From Burkholderia ubonensis (GTDB lineage Bacteria > Pseudomonadota > Gammaproteobacteria > Burkholderiales > Burkholderiaceae), in assembly GCF_902833085.1 (NCBI RefSeq), contig NZ_CADFEB010000010.1:1-64000 (forward strand): DNA of 64,000 nt. The letters are read 5' to 3'. This document shows positions 53,609 through 62,364 of the stretch, in pieces. A program made the position numbers and the translations under genes. Each line of letters begins with the position of its first letter. Positions within the stretch are counted from its first letter, which is position 1. Below the pieces are notes generated by a model that did not search any database, was not told the DNA's origin, and saw only the letters and a program-made list of their open reading frames with translations.

Positions 53609-54814
53609 ATGGCGACACGCGTCTCGCTGGCCGTCGCATTCGACGGTTTCCTCATGTCGCCGCACCCGCTGAGCGCCGCCGAGCTGCGCACGTGGCTGCA
53701 ACTCGCCGAAGCGCCCGGACTGACGCCCGCGGTGCTGCGTGTGCTGCTCGACGCGTTCGGTTCGCCGCGCGCGCTCATCGACGCGCCGGACGACGCGATC
53801 GCCGCCGCGAGCAGCCCGGCGGCGGCGCAAGCCGTGCGCGCGAGCGAGCGCGCCGACCTGGACGCACGGGCCGCCGCGGCGCTCGCGTGGCGCGACGCGC
53901 CCGGCAACTGCATCGTCCCGCTCGGCGATCCCGCGTATCCGCCGCGGCTGCTCGACCTGCACGACCCGCCGGCGCTGCTATATGTAAAGGGGCGCGTCGC
54001 GCTGCTGCACGCGCGCGGGATCGCGATCGTCGGCAGCCGGCACGCAACGCCGCAGGGCCTCGCGGATGCGACGCACTTCGCGCGCATCCTGTCGGACGCC
54101 GGGCTCGCGATCGTCTCCGGGCTGGCGCTCGGCATCGACGGCGCCGCGCACCGGGGCGGGCTGGACGGCCGCTCGAGCACGATCGCGGTGATCGGCACCG
54201 GCGCCGATCTCGTCTATCCGGCGCGGCACCGCGCGCTTGCGCACGAGATCGCCGCGCACGGCGCCATCGTCTCCGAGTGGCCGCTCGGCACGCCGGCCCG
54301 CGCCGCGCACTTCCCGCAGCGCAACCGGCTGATTGCCGCACTGGCGAGCGGCGCGCTCGTCGTGGAGGCCGCGCCGCGTTCCGGCTCGCTGATCACCGCG
54401 CGGCTCGCCAACGAATTGGGCCGCGACGTGTTCGCGATGCCGGGCTCGATCCACGCGCCGCTTGCGCAAGGCTGCCACGCGCTGATCCGCGACGGCGCGA
54501 AGCTCACCGCGACGCCCGAGGACGTCCTCGACGAATATGGGCTGCGCACCGAATCGCCGGGCGACGCGCCGCCGGCCGCGGCGACATCCGGCGACGCGGC
54601 CGAGCAGGCCGTCCTCGCCGCGCTCGGATATGGCCCCGTGACCTACGAATGGCTGGCCGAGCGCAGCGGCCTGTCCGACGACGCGCTCCACCGGGCGCTC
54701 CTCGCGCTCGAACTGGCCGGCCGCGTCGCGAGCCTGCCGGGCGGCCGCTTCGTCCGGCTCGGCGGTCCCGCCGCGCCGCAGCTTGCGCGCGGCGTGCTAC
54801 ATTCCCCCGCATAG
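53609..54814 (+). CDS. dprA: DNA-processing protein DprA (Smf)
   Basis: DprA protects incoming single-stranded DNA and loads RecA during transformation. The product is about 400 residues. The Rossmann-like core has IAIVGSRHATPQG, VSGLALGIDGAAHRGGLD and LIAALASGALVVEAAPRSGS, all family motifs. A C-terminal winged-helix (AALGYGPVTYEWLAERSGL) is present. Either the ATG at 53609 or the one at 53654 (MSPHPLSAAELRTWLQL) could be the start; the latter gives the family-like N-terminus, while the former lies just after AT-rich DNA without a clear ribosome site. It is divergent from def. Confidence 0.93.
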   Translation: MATRVSLAVAFDGFLMSPHPLSAAELRTWLQLAEAPGLTPAVLRVLLDAFGSPRALIDAPDDAIAAASSPAAAQAVRASERADLDARAAAALAWRDAPGNCIVPLGDPAYPPRLLDLHDPPALLYVKGRVALLHARGIAIVGSRHATPQGLADATHFARILSDAGLAIVSGLALGIDGAAHRGGLDGRSSTIAVIGTGADLVYPARHRALAHEIAAHGAIVSEWPLGTPARAAHFPQRNRLIAALASGALVVEAAPRSGSLITARLANELGRDVFAMPGSIHAPLAQGCHALIRDGAKLTATPEDVLDEYGLRTESPGDAPPAAATSGDAAEQAVLAALGYGPVTYEWLAERSGLSDDALHRALLALELAGRVASLPGGRFVRLGGPAAPQLARGVLHSPA

Positions 54815-54854
54815 GGGCGGCTGCGCCGCCCGCCGACTTCATGCAAGGAAACCC

Positions 54855-55235
54855 ATGCCCGCGCTGAATCTCGACACCGACGCGGATCGGATCGCCGAGC
54901 GCCTCGGCCATCCCGACACGCTGCTCGTCGCCTGCCTGTGCGCCGACTGGTGCGGCACCTGCCGCGAATACCGCGCCGCCTTCGACCAGCTCGCCGACGC
55001 GCATCCCGACGCCTGCTTCGCGTGGATCGACATCGAAACGCATGCCGACCGGCTCGACGATCTCGACGTCGAGAATTTCCCGACGATCCTGATCGAGGAC
55101 GCCAACGCCGCGCGCTTCTTCGGCACGGTGCTTCCGCACGCGGCCATCGTCGAGCGCATGCTGTCCGACCTGACCGCGCTGCCGGGCGTGCCGCATGCAC
55201 CAAAACTGCGCAACATCCTGAACGTCGAGGCCTAA
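54855..55235 (+). CDS. Thioredoxin-like protein
   Basis: The 126-residue product (MPALNLDTDADRIAERLGH) has a thioredoxin fold with the active-site pair Cys33-Gly-Thr-Cys36 in ADWCGTCREYRA. It also has a cis-Pro region NFPTILIED. Its active site GT differs from the GP of classical thioredoxins. It has no signal peptide, so it is likely cytoplasmic. A aagga site precedes the start, 41 bp after dprA. The partner is unknown. Confidence 0.88.
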   Translation: MPALNLDTDADRIAERLGHPDTLLVACLCADWCGTCREYRAAFDQLADAHPDACFAWIDIETHADRLDDLDVENFPTILIEDANAARFFGTVLPHAAIVERMLSDLTALPGVPHAPKLRNILNVEA

Positions 55236-55425
55236 GCCGCATGCCGGCGCCGCGGTATTTCGCGCGAAAGCGCACTCTGCTGCGCCGCACGCTTGCCGCC
55301 GTCACGCCCCCCCACTATGATGAGCCGCTTTTTGCACGCCGAGCCGCCGTCATGGCGCCGTGTGCTATAAAGCCGTCGTAAAAGGGACCCACAACCGGCA
55401 AACCCGGTCTACCACACACACAGTC

Positions 55426-58038
55426 ATGTCCAAAGCTCTGATCATTGCGGAAAAGCCTTCTGTCGCGAACGACATCGCGCGCGCTTTGGGTGGCTTTACG
55501 AAGCATGACGATTACTTCGAGAGCGACGAATACGTCTTGTCGTCCGCTGTCGGCCACCTGCTCGAAATCGCGGCCCCGGAAGAGTACGAGGTCAAGCGCG
55601 GCAAGTGGAGCTTCGCGCACCTGCCCGTCATTCCGCCGCATTTCGACCTGAACCCGATCGCCAAGAGCGAGTCGCGCCTCAAGGTGCTGACCAAGCTGAT
55701 GAAGCGCAAGGACGTCGACCGCCTGGTCAACGCATGTGACGCGGGGCGCGAAGGGGAGCTGATCTTCCGCCTGATCGTGCAGCATGCGAAGGCGAAGCAG
55801 CCGGTCCAGCGCCTGTGGCTGCAGTCGATGACCCCGCAGGCGATCCGCGACGGCTTCGCGCACCTGCGCAGCGACTCCGACATGCAGCCGCTCGCCGACG
55901 CGGCCCGCTGCCGCTCGGAAGCCGACTGGCTCGTCGGGATCAACGGCACCCGCGCGATGACCGCGTTCAACAGCAAGGGCGGCGGCTTCTTCCTGACCAC
56001 GGTCGGCCGCGTTCAGACGCCAACCTTGTCGATCGTCGTCGAACGTGAAGAGAAAATCCGCCGTTTCGTTCCGCGCGACTACTGGGAAGTGAAGGCGGCG
56101 TTCGCGTGCGCGGGCGGCTTCTACGAAGGCAAGTGGTACGACCCGAAATTCAAGCGCGACGAATTCGATCCGGAAAAGCGCGACTCGCGGCTCTGGAGCC
56201 TGCCCGCTGCCGAGACGATCGTCGCGGCCTGCCGCGACCAGATCGGCACGGTCAGCGAGGAATCGAAGCCGTCGACGCAGCTCTCGCCGCTGCTGTTCGA
56301 CCTGACGAGCCTGCAGCGCGAAGCGAACAGCCGCTTCGGCTTCTCCGCGAAGAACACGCTCGGTCTCGCGCAGGCGCTGTACGAAAAGCACAAGGTGCTG
56401 ACCTATCCGCGTACCGATGCGCGCGCGCTCCCGGAAGACTACATCGCGACGGTCAAGTCGACGATGGAGATGCTCAAGGAGAGCCACAACTACCTGCCGC
56501 ATGCGAAGCAGGTGCTCGACAAGGGCTGGGTGAAGCCGAACAAGCGGATTTTCGACAACTCGAAGATCAGCGACCACTTCGCGATCATCCCGACGCTGCA
56601 GGCGCCGAAATCGCTGTCCGAGCCGGAACAGAAGCTCTACGACCTCGTCGTGAAGCGCTTCCTCGCCGTGTTCTTCCCCGCCGCGGAATACAAGGTCACG
56701 ACGCGGATCACCGAAGTGGCCGGCCATCACTTCAAGACCGAAGGCAAGGTGCTCGTCGAGCCGGGCTGGCTGCAGGTGTACGGCCGCGACGCCGAAGGCG
56801 CGGACGCGAACCTCGTGCCGGTGCAGAAGGACGAGAAGGTGAAAACGGACGAGATCGCCGCGGTGGCGCTCGTGACGAAACCGCCTGCCCGCTACTCGGA
56901 AGCGACGCTGCTTTCCGCGATGGAAGGCGCGGGCAAGCTGGTCGAGGACGACGAGCTGCGCGAGGCGATGGCCGCGAAGGGGCTCGGCACGCCGGCCACG
57001 CGCGCGGCGATCATCGAAGGGCTGCTCGGCGAGAAATACCTCGTGCGCGAAGGCCGCGAGCTGATCCCGACCGCGAAGGCGTTCCAGCTGATGACCCTGC
57101 TGCGCGGGCTCGGCGTGAAGGAACTGACCGCGCCGGAGCTCACCGGCGAATGGGAATACAAGCTGTCGCAGATGGAGCGCGGCAATCTCGGGCGCGACGC
57201 GTTCATGCAGGAAATCGCCCGCATGACGCAGCAGATCGTCAAGCGCGCGAAGGAATACGATTCCGACACGATCCCCGGCGATTACGCGACGCTCGAGACG
57301 CCGTGCCCGAACTGCGGCGGCCAGGTGAAGGAAAACTACCGGCGCTTCGCGTGCACGAAGTGCGAGTTCTCGATCTCGAAGATCCCGGGCAGCCGGCAGT
57401 TCGAGATCGCGGAAGTCGAGGAGCTGCTGCAGAAGAAGGAAATCGGCCCGCTGTCCGGTTTCCGCAGCAAGATGGGGCGGCCGTTCTCGGCAATCCTGAA
57501 GCTCTCGTTCGACGACGAGACGAAGAACTACAAGCTGGAGTTCGATTTCGGCCAGGACCAGGGCGGCGAGGAAGGCGAGGCGCCGGACTTCTCCGCGCAG
57601 GAGCCGGTCGGCGCGTGCCCGAAGTGCAAGGGCCGCGTGTTCGAGCACGGGATGAGCTACGTGTGCGAGCACTCGGTCGCCAACCCGAAGACCTGCGACT
57701 TCCGCTCGGGCAAGGTGATCCTGCAGCAGGAAATCACCCGCGAGCAGATGGGCAAGCTGCTCGCCGACGGCCGCACCGACCTGCTGCCGAACTTCAAGTC
57801 GTCGCGCACCGGCCGCAACTTCAAGGCGTATCTCGTGAAGCAGCCGGACGGCAAGATCGGCTTCGAGTTCGAGAAGAAGGAGCCGAAGGCGGCGGCCGCG
57901 AAGAAGACGGCGAAATCGGCGACGAAGGAAGCCGAAACCGTGACGGAAGGCGCCGACGAGAAGCCGGCGCCGGCCCGCAAGACCGCCGCGAGCAAGACCG
58001 CCGCGCGCAAGACGACGACGCGCAAGACCGGCTCGTAA
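55426..58038 (+). CDS. topB: DNA topoisomerase III with zinc-finger and Lys/Ala-rich tail
   Basis: TopB relaxes and decatenates DNA (type IA). The product is 870 residues from the ATG at 55426 (MSKALIIAEKPSVANDIARA). The Toprim domain has NACDAGREGELIFRLI. The catalytic tyrosine is Tyr327 in HKVLTYPRTDARALPEDY. Two zinc-ribbon-like blocks (CPNCGGQVKENYRRF and CPKCKGRVFEHGM, with paired Cys) follow the core. The last 55 residues are rich in Lys, Ala and Thr like a histone H1 tail. A tataaa box at 55364-55369 is a weak promoter candidate. The in-frame ATG-less extension from 55360 is not family-like. Confidence 0.95.
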   Translation: MSKALIIAEKPSVANDIARALGGFTKHDDYFESDEYVLSSAVGHLLEIAAPEEYEVKRGKWSFAHLPVIPPHFDLNPIAKSESRLKVLTKLMKRKDVDRLVNACDAGREGELIFRLIVQHAKAKQPVQRLWLQSMTPQAIRDGFAHLRSDSDMQPLADAARCRSEADWLVGINGTRAMTAFNSKGGGFFLTTVGRVQTPTLSIVVEREEKIRRFVPRDYWEVKAAFACAGGFYEGKWYDPKFKRDEFDPEKRDSRLWSLPAAETIVAACRDQIGTVSEESKPSTQLSPLLFDLTSLQREANSRFGFSAKNTLGLAQALYEKHKVLTYPRTDARALPEDYIATVKSTMEMLKESHNYLPHAKQVLDKGWVKPNKRIFDNSKISDHFAIIPTLQAPKSLSEPEQKLYDLVVKRFLAVFFPAAEYKVTTRITEVAGHHFKTEGKVLVEPGWLQVYGRDAEGADANLVPVQKDEKVKTDEIAAVALVTKPPARYSEATLLSAMEGAGKLVEDDELREAMAAKGLGTPATRAAIIEGLLGEKYLVREGRELIPTAKAFQLMTLLRGLGVKELTAPELTGEWEYKLSQMERGNLGRDAFMQEIARMTQQIVKRAKEYDSDTIPGDYATLETPCPNCGGQVKENYRRFACTKCEFSISKIPGSRQFEIAEVEELLQKKEIGPLSGFRSKMGRPFSAILKLSFDDETKNYKLEFDFGQDQGGEEGEAPDFSAQEPVGACPKCKGRVFEHGMSYVCEHSVANPKTCDFRSGKVILQQEITREQMGKLLADGRTDLLPNFKSSRTGRNFKAYLVKQPDGKIGFEFEKKEPKAAAAKKTAKSATKEAETVTEGADEKPAPARKTAASKTAARKTTTRKTGS

Positions 58039-58080
58039 GGGCTCGCCGCCCGGCGCACCCGGCGCCGGGCCGGCCGACAA

Positions 58081-58114
58081 AAAAACGCGGATCGATCGCT
58101 CGATCCGCGTTTTT
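58081..58114. terminator. Strong rho-independent terminator after topB
   Basis: A 15-bp stem (aaaaacgcggatcga and complement) with a four-base loop is flanked by A and T runs. It lies between convergent topB (plus) and the LysR gene (minus), so it can stop both. Confidence 0.93.
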
Positions 58115-58152
58115 TATTGCGCGGGCGGTTCGATCACCGCCCCGCCCCCGCG

Positions 58153-59202
58153 TTACAGCGGCGACGGCACGGCAACCCGCGACCGTGGCGAGCGCGGCAG
58201 GCGCGACGAAACCGTCGAATCGGCTGCATCCGCCCGTTCGGGGCGCATCTCGACGCCGATCGGCGCCGGCGCGACGCCCTGTGCCGCCCATTGCTCGCCC
58301 ATCGTCGCATCGGTCGAATGGCTGAAATGCTCGACGAGGTGGTCGATGAAGGTGCGCACCTTCGCCGGCAGGTGGCGGCGGCTCGGATACGCGATGTTGA
58401 TCTCGACCTGCGGCAGCCGGAAATCCGGCAGCAGCCGCACGAGCGCGCCGCGCGCGATGTCGCTGCCGATCAGGTAGCTCGGCAGGATCGCGACGCCCAT
58501 CCCGAGCAGCGCGAACTGGCGCAGCATCGCGGTGTTGTTCGCGACGACCACGTTGGTCGGCCGCACCCGCACTTCGCCATCCGGCCCCGTAAACACCCGG
58601 TCGTCGCCCCAGTATTCGCTCGGCAGGCTCAGGCTCGGATGCTCGGCGAGATGCTCCGGATGCGTCGGCACGCCGTGCTTTTCCAGGTAGCTCGGCGTCG
58701 CGCAGACGGTCATGCAGCCGGTGGTCAGCCGCCGCGTCACGATGCTCGCGCTGCGCATCTGGCGCGTCACCACGATGCCGACGTCGAAGCCTTCCTCGAC
58801 CAGGTCGACCTGCCGGTCGACCAGCGTCAGATCCGGCACCACTTTCGGAAACTGCTCGGTATAGGTCTGCAGCACCGGCGCGAGGTTGTGCAGGCCGAAC
58901 ACGACCGGCGCGACGATGCGCAGCGTGCCGACCGGCTCGTGGTTACGGGCGACGACCATCTGCTCGACGTCTTCGAGTTCGTCCAGGATCTGGCGCGCGC
59001 GCTCCAGATACACCTGGCCGGACTCCGTCAGCGAAAGGCTGCGCGTGGTGCGATTGAGCAGGCGCGTGCCGAGACGGCCTTCCAGATCGGCGACGTGACG
59101 GGTCGCGACCGCGTTGGAGATATCCATTGCACTTGCGGCCCGCGCGAAACTTCCGAGATCCGCAACCTTGACGAACACTCGCATCGACTGCAAATGATCC
59201 AT
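58153..59202 (-). CDS. LysR-family transcriptional regulator
   Basis: The product is 349 residues. The N-terminal winged-HTH reads MDHLQSMRVFVKVADLGSFA, with the helix AASAMDISNAVATRHVADLE. The effector-binding domain follows (LRIVAPVVFGLHNLAPVLQ and LALLGMGVAILPSYL-like motif FALLGMGVAILPSYLIG). A low-complexity tail of about 50 residues exceeds the usual length. It is divergent from the D-2-hydroxyacid dehydrogenase and likely controls it. Confidence 0.92.
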   Translation of the reverse strand: MDHLQSMRVFVKVADLGSFARAASAMDISNAVATRHVADLEGRLGTRLLNRTTRSLSLTESGQVYLERARQILDELEDVEQMVVARNHEPVGTLRIVAPVVFGLHNLAPVLQTYTEQFPKVVPDLTLVDRQVDLVEEGFDVGIVVTRQMRSASIVTRRLTTGCMTVCATPSYLEKHGVPTHPEHLAEHPSLSLPSEYWGDDRVFTGPDGEVRVRPTNVVVANNTAMLRQFALLGMGVAILPSYLIGSDIARGALVRLLPDFRLPQVEINIAYPSRRHLPAKVRTFIDHLVEHFSHSTDATMGEQWAAQGVAPAPIGVEMRPERADAADSTVSSRLPRSPRSRVAVPSPL

Positions 59203-59625
59203 TAACGACTCCTGCCGCTGTTACCGCTTCAAAAAGATGAAGCAAATGCGTAATTCTCCTACGACAGCGGAATTGATGCAGAGTTGCTCAACAAGCCCGG
59301 TGTAGCCGATAAAAACAGTCAAACATCCTCGCCGATGCCAGAAAAATGACCCAATTATTCTGATTAGAGCAACAATTGGGTGAACCTCGTCGTCCAACCG
59401 ACGGATTCAGGAAGGACGTATTTGATGCGGCACGGCATCGGCGGCCGGCGGGGGGCGCAAACACGGCGCCGGAGCAGGCCGACGCCAATTGCGGCGGGGC
59501 GTAACAACCTGTTAAAAAGACACCACGAGGCCGCTCGACATTGCATCATGTCGGCCCCGGCCGGGCGGGACGAGGCGCGACCGCGCACCGCCGCCCCTGC
59601 TTTCAACGCGCGATTCCCGCAAACC
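59203..59625. promoter_or_regulatory. LysR/dehydrogenase divergent region
   Basis: The 423-bp gap separates the LysR gene (minus) from the dehydrogenase (plus). It is AT-rich at 59200-59370, with the dyad described separately. The dehydrogenase start at 59626 lies beyond open frame that could extend it, but that part reads as random Arg-rich sequence. No other gene is seen. Confidence 0.55.
59350..59382. promoter_or_regulatory. LysR-type operator dyad
   Basis: acccaatt at 59350-59357 is repeated in inverse as aattgggt at 59375-59382, with a 17-bp spacer; the match extends partly inwards. It sits between the divergent LysR regulator and dehydrogenase genes, as a LysR binding site would. The T-N11-A core is not exact. 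Confidence 0.55.
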
Positions 59626-60639
59626 ATGAAAATTGCCATCCTCGACGACTACCAGGACGCCGTCCGCAAGCTGAATTGCTTCCAGATGCTCGCCGACCAC
59701 GACGTGAAGGTCTTCAACAACACGGTGCGCGGCCTGGGACAACTCGCGAGCCGCCTGGCGGAAGTCGAAGCGCTCGTGCTGATTCGCGAACGCACCCCGA
59801 TTTCGTCGCAACTGCTCGCCAAGTTGCCGCATCTGCGCATGATCAGCCAGACCGGCCGCATCGGAACCCACATCGATCTCGAGGCCTGCACCGAGCGCGG
59901 CATCGCGGTGCTCGAAGGCTCGGGCTCGCCGATCGCGCCCGCCGAGCTGACCTGGGCGCTGATCATGGCCGCCCAGCGCCGGATTCCGCAGTACGTCGCG
60001 AACCTGAAGCAGGGCGCGTGGCAGCAGTCCGGCCTGAAGACGTCGGCGATGCCGCCGAACTTCGGCCTCGGCCAAGTGCTGCGCGGCCAGACGCTCGGGA
60101 TCTGGGGCTACGGCAAGATCGGCCGGCTCGTCGCCGGCTACGGCAAGGCGTTCGGGATGAACGTGCTGGTGTGGGGCCGCGAGCATTCGCTCGAGGCAGC
60201 GCGCGCGGACGGCTATGCCGCGGCCGACAGCCGCGAGGCGCTGTTCGAGCAGAGCGACGTGCTGTCGCTGCACCTGCGCCTGCACGACGACACGCGCGGC
60301 ATCGTCAAGCAGGACGACCTGATGCGGATGAAGCCGACCGCGCTGCTGGTCAACACGAGCCGCGCCGAGCTGCTCGAGGAAAACGCGCTCGTCAACGCGC
60401 TGTCGCACAACCGGCCGGGGATGGTCGCGATCGACGTGTTCGAGAGCGAGCCGATCCTGCAGGGCTACAGCCTGCTGCGGATGGAAAACGTGATCTGCAC
60501 GCCGCACATCGGCTACGTCGAGCGCGAAAGCTACGAGCTGTATTTCAGCGCGGCGTTCAGGAACATCCTTGCATTCGACGAAGGCGACATGTCGAACGTC
60601 GCCAACCCGGAAGCGCTGACGCCAACCCGGAAGCGCTGA
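59626..60639 (+). CDS. D-isomer-specific 2-hydroxyacid dehydrogenase family protein
   Basis: The product is 337 residues from the ATG at 59626 (MKIAILDDYQDAVRKLNCFQ). It has the NAD-binding block TLGIWGYGKIGRLVAGYGKA and the downstream catalytic segment LLVNTSRAELLEENALVNAL, with CTPHIGYVERESYELYF containing the active His. The fold matches phosphoglycerate-dehydrogenase-like enzymes. Substrate unknown. The last codons run through a 20-bp tandem duplication that brings in the stop. Confidence 0.92.
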   Translation: MKIAILDDYQDAVRKLNCFQMLADHDVKVFNNTVRGLGQLASRLAEVEALVLIRERTPISSQLLAKLPHLRMISQTGRIGTHIDLEACTERGIAVLEGSGSPIAPAELTWALIMAAQRRIPQYVANLKQGAWQQSGLKTSAMPPNFGLGQVLRGQTLGIWGYGKIGRLVAGYGKAFGMNVLVWGREHSLEAARADGYAAADSREALFEQSDVLSLHLRLHDDTRGIVKQDDLMRMKPTALLVNTSRAELLEENALVNALSHNRPGMVAIDVFESEPILQGYSLLRMENVICTPHIGYVERESYELYFSAAFRNILAFDEGDMSNVANPEALTPTRKR

Positions 60640-60640
60640 T
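60601..60640 (+). repeat. 20-bp tandem duplication at the dehydrogenase 3' end
   Basis: gccaacccggaagcgctga occurs at 60601-60619 and again at 60621-60639, a strict period of 20. Twenty is not a multiple of three, so the second copy is read in a different frame and supplies the stop TGA. With one copy the frame would continue much further. This indicates a recent slippage or duplication event that set the present C-terminus (ALTPTRKR). Confidence 0.9.
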
Positions 60641-60671
60641 CGCCCCTCCGGCCGCGCCCGCCCCTGAACCG

Positions 60672-61526
60672 TCAGCCGCCCGTCATCGCGTCGATGCGCG
60701 CGAGGAAGTGCTCGCCGTCGCGCCGGCCGAGATCGTATGCGTGGCGCATCTGCGACGGCCTCGTGTAGTCCCAGCTCGAAATCGGCACCTTGCTCGACGG
60801 CTGCACGTAGAGGCGCTGCTGTTCGCCGTACGCGACCGTGAACATCTGCGGCCGCGGGTACAGCCGGGTGACTAGCACCAGTACACGACCCGGCGACGCA
60901 TCGAGCGCGCCGACCGGCACGTTGTCGACCATCCCGCCGTCGAGCACCGGCCGGCCGTTGCGGTGCAGGACCGGCGTGAACGGCGGCGTGCACGACGACT
61001 GCAGGATCAGGTCGGCGAGATCCTCGACGCGCGCGCAGTCCTGCGCGCGCACGAATTCCGGCTGGAAACCGAGCGCGCGGCCGAGCGTCGGATGCAGCGT
61101 CTTGCGCACGTATTTCTCGATGTTGTACGCGACGAGCCCCGCCGCGACCGCGCTGCGCGCGCCGAGCCAGCGCGGCACGTGCGACACGCCGATGCGGATC
61201 TCGGGCGCGCCGGCGAGCTTCGCGAACGGCTCGCCGTAGATGTCGAGCAACGCCTGCCGGTAGATCCGGTAATGCGGAAACACCGGCTCGCGGCCGAACA
61301 GGTTGCCCCAGTACGCGTTCTTCCGGTTGTGGCGCAGCGCCTCCTCGTAATAGCGCATCACCCATGCGGCGTCGCGCGTATACAGCATGCATGCGGTCGC
61401 GGCGCCGGCCGAGATCCCGGCGATCACGCGCGGCCGCAGCGCGAGCGCCGGCTGCGCGACGTCCCAGAAGCCGGCCTGCCACCAGCAGCGATTGCCGCCG
61501 CCCGCGAACACGATCTGGTCGAACAT
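60672..61526 (-). CDS. Patatin-like phospholipase family protein
   Basis: The 284-residue product (MFDQIVFAGGGNRCWWQAGF) has a patatin-type active site. The oxyanion motif is FAGGGNRCWW, the nucleophile elbow is VIAGISAGAATA (GxSxG) and the acid pair is PVLDGGMVDNVPVG (DGG). It lacks a clear signal peptide and may act as an acyl hydrolase in the cytoplasm. The substrate is not evident. Its ATG lies 10 bp after the hotdog thioesterase gene. Confidence 0.9.
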   Translation of the reverse strand: MFDQIVFAGGGNRCWWQAGFWDVAQPALALRPRVIAGISAGAATACMLYTRDAAWVMRYYEEALRHNRKNAYWGNLFGREPVFPHYRIYRQALLDIYGEPFAKLAGAPEIRIGVSHVPRWLGARSAVAAGLVAYNIEKYVRKTLHPTLGRALGFQPEFVRAQDCARVEDLADLILQSSCTPPFTPVLHRNGRPVLDGGMVDNVPVGALDASPGRVLVLVTRLYPRPQMFTVAYGEQQRLYVQPSSKVPISSWDYTRPSQMRHAYDLGRRDGEHFLARIDAMTGG

Positions 61527-61536
61527 CGCGCGCCGC

Positions 61537-61941
61537 TCAGCTGACGAGCGCGTAGGTCGACGTCGCATGGACGGCCATCTTGCCGTCCTCGTCGAACAGC
61601 TCGACCTCGCCGAACACCAGGTTGCGGCCCATCCGCAGCACGCGCGCGGTGATGAGCACGTCGCCCTTGCGCACCGGCCGCATGAAGTTCGTGTTGAGCG
61701 AGACCGTCGTCATCGGCCGGAACTCGCCGAGCGCGGACGAGATGGCCACCACCATCGCGGTATCGGCGGCGGCCGTGAACACCTGGCCGCAGATCACGCC
61801 GCCGGAATGACGGAATTCGCCGGAAAAAGGCAAACGCAGCGTGATGCTGTCGTCGGCGATCGATACGGGGACCAGACCGAGCGAGCGGACCCACGGGGCC
61901 AGCAACCGGTCCAGCAATTCGCGGACTGCGTTTTCGTCCAT
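61537..61941 (-). CDS. Hotdog-fold thioesterase (PaaI family)
   Basis: The 134-residue product (MDENAVRELLDRLLAPWVRS) has PaaI-type features: RHSGGVICGQVFTAAADTAM, with the conserved helix residues, and the MTTVSLNTNFMRPVRKGD strand pair. Such enzymes hydrolyse acyl-CoA thioesters. It is cotranscribed with the patatin-like gene. Confidence 0.9.
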   Translation of the reverse strand: MDENAVRELLDRLLAPWVRSLGLVPVSIADDSITLRLPFSGEFRHSGGVICGQVFTAAADTAMVVAISSALGEFRPMTTVSLNTNFMRPVRKGDVLITARVLRMGRNLVFGEVELFDEDGKMAVHATSTYALVS

Positions 61942-62091
61942 CTTCGAATGTCCAGGAAATGTTGCGCGACCGCCGCGCAACAGGTGTGGGCGTCATCATA
62001 CCGGGAGCGCGCAAACTGCGATCGCTCGTTGCCACCCCAACCGGCCCGCACATTCGTGACGAAATATTTTCGAGAAATTTGCAGAAAGGGC

Positions 62092-62120
62092 TTGTCAGGG
62101 GTAAAAAACCCGTGCATAAT
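62092..62120 (+). promoter_or_regulatory. Promoter for tRNA-Lys
   Basis: TTGTCA (62092-62097) and CATAAT (62115-62120) are 17 bp apart. The tRNA 5' end lies 13 bp beyond the -10, as in a typical tRNA promoter. Confidence 0.85.
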
Positions 62121-62133
62121 TTCACTTCTGTTG

Positions 62134-62209
62134 GGGGCGTTAGCTCAGTTGGTAGAGCAGCGGACTCTTAATCCGTAGGTCGAGTGTTCGAGTCACTCAC
62201 GCCCCACCA
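62134..62209 (+). tRNA. tRNA-Lys (anticodon CTT)
   Basis: A 76-nt cloverleaf from ggggcgt to an encoded CCA (62207-62209). The D-arm (GCTCAGTTGG) and T-arm (GTTCGAGTC) are standard. The anticodon CTT is at 62167-62169 in a ctcttaa loop. A terminator follows. Integrating elements often use tRNA 3' ends as attachment sites, and an integrase remnant is close by. Confidence 0.97.
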
Positions 62210-62218
62210 GGAATTCCG

Positions 62219-62251
62219 AAGCCCGGTTAGCGAAAGCTGACCGGGCTTTTT
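62219..62251 (+). terminator. Rho-independent terminator after tRNA-Lys
   Basis: The arms aagcccggttagc and gctgaccgggctt pair over 13 bp (one G-T pair) around a gaaa loop and run into ttttt. Confidence 0.92.
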
Positions 62252-62364
62252 GCTTTGGCCGGGACGTTTCCGGTCGATCGACACACCGAACCCGACTGAG
62301 CAGGCCGTTAGTCTGCCAATCGTCACCCGCATCTGTCGCTGATGCCATCTTTCGCCTGTCCCCC

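Noticed and set aside
55315..58080. A 921-codon minus-strand open frame across topB
   Set aside because: It is antisense to topB and its product is Arg/Leu-rich noise.
59380..59625. N-terminal extension of the D-2-hydroxyacid dehydrogenase
   Set aside because: The extra residues are Arg/Ala-rich random sequence; the family start is MKIAILDDYQ at 59626.
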